The translations under genes were made by a program, and so were the position numbers. From Bacillota bacterium (lineage in GTDB: Bacteria > Bacillota > Bacilli > Alicyclobacillales > Alicyclobacillaceae), in assembly GCA_021820805.1 (NCBI GenBank), contig JAKADF010000019.1:1-17107 (forward strand): 17,107 bases of DNA. The letters are read 5' to 3'. The notes under the pieces are model-generated. The model was not told the origin of the DNA. It saw nothing but the letters and a program-made list of their open reading frames with translations, and searched no databases. Positions 6,899 through 13,258 of the stretch are shown here, one piece after another; positions within the stretch are counted from its first letter, which is position 1; each line of letters begins with the position of its first letter.

Positions 6899-8500
6899 GT
6901 GGGCCTGTTTCGTAACAAAAACCGACAGGGGTACGCTCTCAAAACCTCATATGCATTGTCTGAAGCAATGCCGGATTTTAGCCAAGTTCCTCTTGTATCA
7001 CGTTTAGATGACAATGTTCGTTTGTTGCAAAGTGTTTTAGCCAGATCAGCAGATGTTGTAATGACTCCATTTATTTTGTATGACAAGCGAGCTGCAAAAT
7101 TAATCTATATTGAGGGCCTTTCTTCATCGAGTGAAATTGATGCAAATTTACTGCAACCGCTCATAAAAGGTTCAAATGGTAAGTTCGATGAGCGAGAGAA
7201 AAACGTTAGCATTGAAAGACTTGCAAAAGAATACATAACGATTTCAGAGTGGAAATTGATTCATACCATTGGAGAACTTGTTGAAGATCTAATGGAACAG
7301 CATGTCATTCTGCTCATTGACGGTCAAACGAGGGGTTTAGCACTAAGCCTTGTAAGCAGGCGGGATCGCTCAATTGGAATTCCGGACACGGAAGCTTTGA
7401 TTCGCGGCCCGCGGGAGTCATTCAACGAGAATATTGCAACGTCAATTTCCCTAATCCGTCGTCGGTTGCCAACTCCGCATCTTAAGGTTGAAAGTAAGCG
7501 GCTCGGTGAGTACACAAGAACAGATGTATGTGTTCTATATATTGAAGGAATTGTCGATATGAATCTAGTAGCCGAAATGAATGAGCGTTTAAATAGAATA
7601 AAAATTGACGGCATATTGGATTCTGCATATATCGAGGAATTGATTGAGGACGAACCTTATTCCCCTTTCCCGCAAATTCAAAATACGGAACGCCCTGATG
7701 TCGCAGTTTCTGGCCTTTTAGAAGGGAAAGTTGTCATATTGTCAGATGGTTCTCCTTTCGCACTCGTTGCACCAACAAGTTTTTGGACAGCCATTCACGC
7801 AGCCGAAGACCATTATGAACGCTATTTTATTGTAAATTTTATCCGGATATTACGTTATTTATTTTTATTTTTTGCACTCTTTTTACCAGCTATGTACGTA
7901 GCTATCACAACATTTCATCAAGAGATGCTGCCGACGAGACTGCTGCTTACGTTTGCCGCTGCCAGGGAAGTCACGCCATTACCCGCAATTATGGAAGCCA
8001 TTGTGATGGAAATTACCTTTGAGATTTTGCGTGAAGCCGGCGTACGTTTGCCAAAGGCAATCGGATCCGCTGTCAGCATCGTCGGTGCTCTAGTGATTGG
8101 GCAAGCAGCCGTTCAAGCAGGCATGGCATCCGCACCAATGGTTATTGTTGTTGCCTTAACGGGGATTGCTTCTTTTTCAATTCCTAGGTACAACTTTGCA
8201 ACAGCCATTCGTATTTTGCGATTCCCAATTATTATCTTAGCGGGGACATTTGGTATGTTCGGTATTATCGCTGCTTTATTAGCCATTACAATTCACTTAG
8301 CTTCCCTGCGTTCATTTGGAAAACCGTATATGGAGCCAATCAGCCCGTTATCGATGCAAGGTGTAAAAGACACACTGATTCGAATGCCGCGTTGGGGCAT
8401 GAAATACAGGCCGCTTAGCGAATCAAAGGTTAATCCTGTTCGCCAAAGCGGTGCAACGCGTCCCTCAAATAGAATACCAAAACGAGGGGGAGGGTCATGA
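6899..8500 (+). CDS. gerAA: Spore germination protein GerA family (receptor A subunit)
   Basis: The A subunit of a GerA-type germinant receptor, which sits in the inner spore membrane and with the B and C subunits senses nutrients that trigger germination. The 533-residue protein shows the PF03323 layout: an N-terminal soluble half with VVMTPFILYDKRAAKLIYIEG, RGPRESFNENIATSISLIRRR and LYIEGIVD, then SDGSPFALVAPTSFW and a membrane half beginning near YFIVNFIRILRYLFLFFALF. The tail is basic and proline-rich, as is common. Start: GGGGGG (6887-6892) lies six bases before GTG 6899; ATG 6893 abuts the SD and is unlikely. The stop overlaps the gerC start by four bases (ATGA), indicating translational coupling. 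By eye no convincing sigma-G promoter was found. The germinant cannot be inferred; the symbol denotes the family, not orthology to one receptor. Confidence 0.95.
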   Translation: MGLFRNKNRQGYALKTSYALSEAMPDFSQVPLVSRLDDNVRLLQSVLARSADVVMTPFILYDKRAAKLIYIEGLSSSSEIDANLLQPLIKGSNGKFDEREKNVSIERLAKEYITISEWKLIHTIGELVEDLMEQHVILLIDGQTRGLALSLVSRRDRSIGIPDTEALIRGPRESFNENIATSISLIRRRLPTPHLKVESKRLGEYTRTDVCVLYIEGIVDMNLVAEMNERLNRIKIDGILDSAYIEELIEDEPYSPFPQIQNTERPDVAVSGLLEGKVVILSDGSPFALVAPTSFWTAIHAAEDHYERYFIVNFIRILRYLFLFFALFLPAMYVAITTFHQEMLPTRLLLTFAAAREVTPLPAIMEAIVMEITFEILREAGVRLPKAIGSAVSIVGALVIGQAAVQAGMASAPMVIVVALTGIASFSIPRYNFATAIRILRFPIIILAGTFGMFGIIAALLAITIHLASLRSFGKPYMEPISPLSMQGVKDTLIRMPRWGMKYRPLSESKVNPVRQSGATRPSNRIPKRGGGS

Positions 8501-9690
8501 ACTCAAAAGTAAAGCTGACACAAATGGGTCTTCTCGTTGGGTTAATGATATTTGGCATAACGGGTTGTTGGGATTCGAATGAAATCGATCAATTAGCAAT
8601 TGTGACAACTAGCGGGGTAGATATTAAACAAGCAAATTCTGAAAGCCCCATCTATACAGTTTCTCTGCAAATAGCACGAACAAGCCAACTCGGTACGAGC
8701 CCAAGCGGCGGTTCAAGTTCATCAACAGGCAGTAAGGATACTTTTGTTACGCTGGAGCGAGATGGATCCGATATTTTAACAAGCCTCGATAAGCTTCAAT
8801 CCCAGATAGCAAGAAAAGCCATTCGCACTCATCGACTTGCCGTTGTTGTTGGGGAATCATTTGCGAAATATGGTTTATCGCCCGTGCTGGATGAAATCGT
8901 TCGTCATCCGGGATCTCGACTAAGGGCTCACTTATTTGTTTCGTATCATGGTAAAGCTTCGACAATTTTAAACCTTCCCTACGCGTTTAGCAGGTTACCA
9001 TCGGAAGCAATCGACAACTTACATTCACAAGGGCTCCTGTATCACTCGACTACAAAGGACTTTGTACAAGAACTGAATGGTAAGAGTGACCCATGGCTTC
9101 CAGGCATTGAACCAGTTGAAACGAATTCAAGTAAAGAACCGAACACGTTCAATCTTTCTCATATTGCTTTGTTTCAAAATGACAAGATGGTCGGCTGGTT
9201 AGACGGTGAAGATGTCAAAGGTTTTAATTGGCTGACGAATCAAGTTCGAGGAAGCATTATTAGTGTTCATGTGCCTGGTCACGTGGGGACAGTCAATGGT
9301 GAAAGCATCACGTCAAAATCAAAGATGCGGGTTCGGCTAGTGAATGGGAAGCCTGTTATTCAAATTCGAATCAATGCTGAAGAGGAGACTGTGGCTACTA
9401 GTACAAATTTGAACATGCGTGACCCCGAAAATATTAAGTTAGTGGAAGCGGCATTTGCTGACTACATCAAAAACCAAAGTGAATCCGCACTTACAAAGAT
9501 AAAGCAAAGCAAGTCAGATGTTCTAGGGATTGGTGAACTTATTTATCAGCGATATCCAAAAGTATGGCATCAGATGGAGCCTCACTGGAGAGATGAATTC
9601 AGTCGAATGCCTGTTGATGTACAGGTTCGAGTGAAAGTTATGAATTCGGGTTCAAGCGGTCCGTCTATCACAAAACAGGAAATATGGTGA
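8497..9690 (+). CDS. gerAC: Ger(x)C family germination lipoprotein (receptor C subunit)
   Basis: The C subunit is a lipoprotein anchored on the outer face of the inner spore membrane and required for assembly or function of the receptor. The 397-residue product has a short basic N-terminus, a hydrophobic stretch and a lipobox ending ITGC (lipidated Cys24), followed by WDSNEIDQLAIV, the usual opening of the family. Later landmarks include SRLRAHLFVSYHGKA and the C-terminal repeat region around IKLVEAAFADYIK and IGELIYQRYPKVWHQMEPHWRDEF. Its ATG overlaps the end of gerA, with GAGGGGGAGGG immediately upstream. Here it is the second gene of the operon, whereas the classic order is A-B-C. Confidence 0.95.
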   Translation: MNSKVKLTQMGLLVGLMIFGITGCWDSNEIDQLAIVTTSGVDIKQANSESPIYTVSLQIARTSQLGTSPSGGSSSSTGSKDTFVTLERDGSDILTSLDKLQSQIARKAIRTHRLAVVVGESFAKYGLSPVLDEIVRHPGSRLRAHLFVSYHGKASTILNLPYAFSRLPSEAIDNLHSQGLLYHSTTKDFVQELNGKSDPWLPGIEPVETNSSKEPNTFNLSHIALFQNDKMVGWLDGEDVKGFNWLTNQVRGSIISVHVPGHVGTVNGESITSKSKMRVRLVNGKPVIQIRINAEEETVATSTNLNMRDPENIKLVEAAFADYIKNQSESALTKIKQSKSDVLGIGELIYQRYPKVWHQMEPHWRDEFSRMPVDVQVRVKVMNSGSSGPSITKQEIW

Positions 9691-9697
9691 ATGCAAA

Positions 9698-9922
9698 ATG
9701 ACCAATCTTATGACAGGATTTTTTATTTTCATATCATGCATTGTTATTGACTATAGAATGCTTAAACAAGAAAAAAGTTTTATTGCGTGGATAATCTACA
9801 TTTCTTGCTTAGGGATTGGTGTTGCACTCATAGTACTGTACAGTTGGTCGTTTGCGTTGCCAAGCCCATTGAATTTTATTATTGATTGGTTAAGTCCTGT
9901 ATCTAGGTGGTTACGGAAATGA
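9698..9922 (+). CDS. Small two-helix membrane protein of the germination operon (D-subunit-like)
   Basis: A 74-residue protein with two hydrophobic segments (about 3-20 and 28-52) joined by a short charged loop (RMLKQEK) and ending in a basic tail. Many GerA-type operons are known to carry a small two-helix D protein that modulates receptor activity; the size, topology and position fit that role, though I cannot show homology by eye. The ATG lies seven bases after the gerC stop, with GGTGA (9686-9690) as SD. Its stop overlaps the gerB start (ATGA), so it is translated within the operon and is likely a real gene rather than a chance frame. Confidence 0.75.
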   Translation: MTNLMTGFFIFISCIVIDYRMLKQEKSFIAWIIYISCLGIGVALIVLYSWSFALPSPLNFIIDWLSPVSRWLRK

Positions 9923-11043
9923 TGCAACAAAATTCGCAGAGACCGCAGATTGCAAACATGCAACTATTCATAATGTTAATCGCTGCAACTGTATCGTACG
10001 GTCATTTTATCTATGTTCATTTGTCTTATATTGCAGCAGGGCGGGATGCTTGGTTTTCAATGATAATTGGTTTTCTGATTGGTTCAGGCGTATTTTATTT
10101 TCTATTTCGTTTAATATCGATGTACCCCAAATTATCGCTTATTGGCATTACAAGGCAAATCTTTGGGACTAAAACCGGAACTGTAATTTCCATGTTGTAC
10201 ATATTATTTTTTACGCTTGTAGGCGGTTTAACCCTGCGGGAAGTTGTAAGCTTTTTACGGCTTATGTATCCCCATACACCGTATCAGGCATTTTTGCTTA
10301 TCGAACTTTTTCTTGTCGTTTGGGTTGTTCGTGCGGGCCTAGAAGTGGTTGCTCGCACCACACAACTATTACTGCCAGTACTTATCGTTTTTGGCAGCAC
10401 TGCGGCGATTGCAACTCTTCCAGATAAGGATCCACGCCAATTGCTACCTATCCTTGACAGAGGAATCGGATCGCTCGCACAAGGCACGCTCATGTATGTT
10501 GTAATGTTTTCCGAACTTATCGTATTTGGGATGATGTTGCAAGAAACGAAAAAACCTGAACTTCTTCCAAAGCATGGGCTGCGAACGTTCGGTATCCTAT
10601 TTGTCATGTTTATTGGGCCAGTTACGGGGCCAATCATGGTTTTCGGAGAGTCACTTGCACAGGCTTTGGTATATCCAACATATACGGAAATCCAATACAT
10701 TCATCTGTTTGGAATCCTCGAGCGTTTGGACGTTCTAGGCGTGTTTTTATGGACGGTTGGAAGTTTTCTGCGCATCTCCATATTTTTATATGGCGCTGTA
10801 AAAGGGGTTGGAGAGCTTATTGGTACAAAAGATGAAACGAATTTTACACTCCCAATCGTCTTATTCACAGCAGGTTTCACATTTAGCACAATGCCTCTCT
10901 CTCGCCACGAGGTGCACAATTTCGTTTTAACTGTATATCCGATTATTGCTCTTGTTATTGGATACATGATTCCGGGAATCACAGTTGTTATAGCGGGGTT
11001 CCGCAACTCCAAAATATTACGTGCCAAGTGGCAATATCGCTAA
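9919..11043 (+). CDS. gerAB: Spore germination permease GerB family (receptor B subunit)
   Basis: The B subunit, a ten-helix protein of the amino acid-polyamine-organocation superfamily (PF03845), which in studied receptors binds the germinant. The 374-residue product has the family landmarks: NMQLFIMLIAATVSYGHF at the first helix, the half-broken helix after it, YPHTPYQAFLLIEL, LLLPVLIVFGSTAAIATLPDKDPRQLLPIL and a later VMFSELIVFGMMLQE. The start is ATG 9919, with AGGTGG (9905-9910) eight bases upstream and a four-base overlap with the preceding two-helix gene. It is the last intact gene of the operon; a kinase remnant follows. The ligand cannot be inferred from sequence. Confidence 0.94.
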   Translation: MMQQNSQRPQIANMQLFIMLIAATVSYGHFIYVHLSYIAAGRDAWFSMIIGFLIGSGVFYFLFRLISMYPKLSLIGITRQIFGTKTGTVISMLYILFFTLVGGLTLREVVSFLRLMYPHTPYQAFLLIELFLVVWVVRAGLEVVARTTQLLLPVLIVFGSTAAIATLPDKDPRQLLPILDRGIGSLAQGTLMYVVMFSELIVFGMMLQETKKPELLPKHGLRTFGILFVMFIGPVTGPIMVFGESLAQALVYPTYTEIQYIHLFGILERLDVLGVFLWTVGSFLRISIFLYGAVKGVGELIGTKDETNFTLPIVLFTAGFTFSTMPLSRHEVHNFVLTVYPIIALVIGYMIPGITVVIAGFRNSKILRAKWQYR

Positions 11044-11087
11044 AAAACGCAAATCGTGATAAATTTGTGAAATAAGAACAAAGTTGA

Positions 11088-11321
11088 AAAAATCAACTGA
11101 AGCAAGTATTTATCAATGTAGTGAAAAACGCTATCGAAGCAATGCCTGCGGGGGGACGTTTAATTTTGAAATTAAACAGCGACCACAAAATGATTCATAT
11201 TGACTTTATTGATGAAGGGGAAGGAATACCGGCGGATCGTATTCCGAAACTAGGCGAGCCGTTTTATACAACGAAAGAAAAAGGTACCACGGTACATATT
11301 ACTTTACCGGCAGTAAAGTAA
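11088..11321 (+). pseudogene. Histidine kinase ATPase-domain remnant with internal deletion
   Basis: The frame reads NQLKQVFINVVKNAIEAMP, a textbook N-box of a sporulation-type (KinA/B-like) or nitrogen-type histidine kinase, then VIEAMPAGG-like glycine turn, DFIDEGEGIP (G1 box) and LGEPFYTTKEKG (F box). It then jumps straight to TTVHITLP, the last strand of the domain. The GLGL G2 box and about 30 residues normally lying between KEKG and GTT are missing. A stop sits just before the N-box, so the phospho-acceptor and sensor parts are absent as well. It starts about 45 bp after gerB. Without G2 and the histidine it cannot be a working kinase; a residual small protein starting at GTG 11121 is conceivable but has no SD. 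Confidence 0.85.
11299..11321. terminator. Hairpin at the 3' end of the kinase remnant
   Basis: TTACTTTAC (11299-11307) pairs perfectly with GTAAAGTAA (11313-11321) around the five-base loop CGGCA. It lies at the meeting point of the plus-strand germination operon and the minus-strand ATP-grasp gene. The plus-strand continuation CTTTGTCTAT is only moderately T-rich, so termination would be inefficient. It might serve both directions. Confidence 0.4.
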
Positions 11322-11327
11322 CTTTGT

Positions 11328-12101
11328 CTATATCAGACGTTTGTTATGTTTCAGGTAGTCTCGGTATAGCCTAAGCACTCTATTGTAGTAGGTTTTATCG
11401 CTAAGCTGCTTAAATAGTCCATGGGATGGATTGTGGAGATTGACTTCAATAATCCACACCTTCCCTTTTTTGTCAACAGCAAGGTCAATGCCGCTTTGGA
11501 ATGAATAGAACGGGTATGTCTCGGAGTATTGAATAATTTTTTGGCTAAGTCCGATTAGTTGATTTTTGATGCGGCGAATACTCTCGCCCGTAAAGTTCGA
11601 TTCTGCCAATGCTTTCTCGACAGAGATGACGTACCCGCCGCCGCGTCGAATATTTGACACGATGCTTTCCGGTCCATGAACCTTAGCAAGCATGCCGGCA
11701 AACTGCCATTTACGAGTGCCGTCCCGCATCATCATGACTCGAATATCATAGGGACGTCCGCCTATTGTGGCCAAATCGATTCCTTTCTGTACTATGAACA
11801 ATTCATTAGGACTGATTTCTTTTACTTTCTTAATCAAATGGTCAGCAGAAGGGGAGTTCATAACCTTTCCACGTACCCGTACATATTGGTACCCATTTTT
11901 ACTCTTCCATGCTTTTATGATTCCTCGGCCTGTATGAATCGTATTTGCTTTGATATATACAGTTTTGTATTGTTCGATAAATTTGACGAGTGAAGCAGGA
12001 GTTAGTAAAACTGCAGGCGGCAAAAAGCCGGAAATCTCCGGATTCTTGGCATAAAAGCGATGCATTTTCCATTTTGCGAGCCTATCCACGATTCGCTGCA
12101 T
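11328..12101 (-). CDS. YheC/YheD-type ATP-grasp protein (short form)
   Basis: A 257-residue ATP-grasp protein of the YheC/D family, whose Bacillus members are described as endospore coat-associated. Visible landmarks are VYIKANTIHTGRGI (48-61, nucleotide-binding strand and glycine turn), PYDIRVMMMRDG (117-128) and GIDLAVDKKGKVWIIEVN (204-221), which supplies the acidic and Asn residues that bind Mg-ATP. ATP-grasp enzymes join a carboxylate to an amine or thiol; the substrate of this family is unknown. It is shorter than YheC and YheD themselves and is essentially just the ATP-grasp domain. The ATG 12099-12101 has AAGGA eleven bases upstream; the frame continues to a GTG at 12152 with no usable SD. 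It lies 138 bp downstream of a DMT transporter on the same strand. Confidence 0.85.
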   Translation of the reverse strand: MQRIVDRLAKWKMHRFYAKNPEISGFLPPAVLLTPASLVKFIEQYKTVYIKANTIHTGRGIIKAWKSKNGYQYVRVRGKVMNSPSADHLIKKVKEISPNELFIVQKGIDLATIGGRPYDIRVMMMRDGTRKWQFAGMLAKVHGPESIVSNIRRGGGYVISVEKALAESNFTGESIRRIKNQLIGLSQKIIQYSETYPFYSFQSGIDLAVDKKGKVWIIEVNLHNPSHGLFKQLSDKTYYNRVLRLYRDYLKHNKRLI

Positions 12102-12239
12102 AGGGTAGACAGTCCTTTGCTTTTTGGTTATGGCAGAGAATATGAAAACCACCCTTTTGCAGGTACGGTGTAAGCGGAGTTTTTAGGAATTTTCCATGGG
12201 ATTAAGCACGTTGGGAAACGTCTTAGATCAATTTGTAAA

Positions 12240-13103
12240 TCAGCCGATTTTTATTAATATGATGCCGGCAAAAATGAGCAAAATGGAAAGGCATTTTGTT
12301 AGTCCCATTCTTTCTTTGAGCCAGACTGTGCCGATGATACTTGCAAAAACGATGCTCGTTTCACGAGTGGCAGAAACGAAAGCCACAGGTGTGCTCTGCA
12401 TTGCATAAACAACTAAGGCGTTAACCCCAAATACGAGTAACCCACAAATTAAGCTCTTAACTGGGTGCCGCCGGAGGAGATGAATATAGGGTACTTGTGC
12501 TGTAAATTTTTTGTCGTACGCTAATTTACCAAAAACCATTCCGATAAACACAATGTATTTGAAGGAAATTGCAGGCATGTTTGCAACTCCCATTGAATCC
12601 GCCACACTGTACGATGCGGTACACGCACCAGTAATTAAAGCCCATTTGGCACTAGAATTTGTAAGCGAATTCTTTATTTCGTATACAGAAAACCGCTTTT
12701 GGTTAATAAACAGAATGCCTATTACGGTTAGGATGATGCCAGAAAGCCCTATGATTCCGACGAATTGCCAAGTTAAAAGAAAGCTGAAAAGTGTTGCGAG
12801 AATTGGGGCAGAGCCTCTTGCAACTGGATACACAGTTAAGAATGTTCCGTTTTGGTATGCCTTTGCTAATGAAGCAAAATACAATATTTCGAAGCTGATG
12901 CTGATACATATCCAAATCCATGCACGATATGGCACCGGATGTTCCCACAACATATAAACGGCAAGTGGTGAGTACAAAACAACAGCGACGATTAGGATTA
13001 GGGTGAAAAAGGTATCTCGTTCGGGTATTTGTTTCGAAATCGCATTCCAGATAGAGTGGCCTATCGCAGCAAGTATTAAGAGAGTAAAGGTTAAGTCAGA
13101 CAT
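12240..13103 (-). CDS. EamA/DMT family transporter
   Basis: A 287-residue membrane protein with about ten helices in two EamA-like halves, typical of the drug/metabolite transporter superfamily. Characteristic patches are AAIGHSIWNAISK in helix 1, AYQNGTFLTVYPVARGSAPILATL in the third-fourth helix region, the helix-five close GIILTVIGILFI, and in the second half TPVAFVSATRETSIVFASIIGTVWLKERM followed by GIILIKIG. Such proteins export metabolites or amino acids; the substrate is unknown. The ATG at 13101-13103 has GGAGGT five bases upstream; seven extra in-frame codons upstream are rejected. The SD lies in a predicted leader hairpin. It may be followed in the same transcript by the ATP-grasp gene. 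Confidence 0.9.
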   Translation of the reverse strand: MSDLTFTLLILAAIGHSIWNAISKQIPERDTFFTLILIVAVVLYSPLAVYMLWEHPVPYRAWIWICISISFEILYFASLAKAYQNGTFLTVYPVARGSAPILATLFSFLLTWQFVGIIGLSGIILTVIGILFINQKRFSVYEIKNSLTNSSAKWALITGACTASYSVADSMGVANMPAISFKYIVFIGMVFGKLAYDKKFTAQVPYIHLLRRHPVKSLICGLLVFGVNALVVYAMQSTPVAFVSATRETSIVFASIIGTVWLKERMGLTKCLSILLIFAGIILIKIG

Positions 13104-13142
13104 TTTGGACCTCCGATTTTTCAATCAGTTTGATCGGCCAAA
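13104..13142 (-). promoter_or_regulatory. Leader hairpin overlapping the DMT ribosome binding site
   Basis: Read on the minus strand, TTTGGCCGAT (13142-13133) can pair with ATCGG (13117-13113) and CCAAA (13108-13104), leaving a four-base bulge. The SD GGAGGT (13114-13109) is partly in the inner stem and partly in the bulge, and the start codon follows directly. Such a fold could limit translation. Ten paired bases can arise by chance, so function is inference. Confidence 0.35.
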
Positions 13143-13144
13143 TC

Positions 13145-13172
13145 TTTATATGTCTATCTTCAGGAATGCAAA
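13145..13172 (-). promoter_or_regulatory. Possible promoter of the DMT transporter
   Basis: On the minus strand, -10 TATAAA (13145-13150) is preceded after 16 bases by TTTGCA (13167-13172), or after 15 by TTGCAT. The -35 match is poor. Transcription would begin close to 13138, at the foot of the leader hairpin. Confidence 0.3.
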
Positions 13173-13189
13173 AATTTTCTCCTGCAAAA

Positions 13190-13233
13190 CTTAAATGGCG
13201 CCCGAATTGATTGTTATTCGGACGCCATTTAAG
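13190..13233 (-). terminator. Intrinsic terminator of the oppA-like gene
   Basis: CTTAAATGGCG (13190-13200) pairs with CGCCATTTAAG (13223-13233); after a single C/A mismatch, CCGAAT (13202-13207) pairs with ATTCGG (13216-13221) around an 8-base loop. This long stem lies 25 bp past the stop of the OppA-like gene on the minus strand and is followed there by a short TTTT run. It also separates that gene from the DMT promoter. Confidence 0.65.
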
Positions 13234-13258
13234 GATTCTCTGTTTTGTATGATTAAAT

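Noticed and set aside
11121..11321. An intact small ATPase-like protein
   Set aside because: The sequence is a kinase ATPase domain lacking its G2 box and the phospho-acceptor half, with no SD at the GTG; a relic explains it better.
12102..12239. Terminator or sigma-G promoter between the DMT and ATP-grasp genes
   Set aside because: No stem with a T-tract was found, and the CATATTC near 12132 lacks a matching -35.
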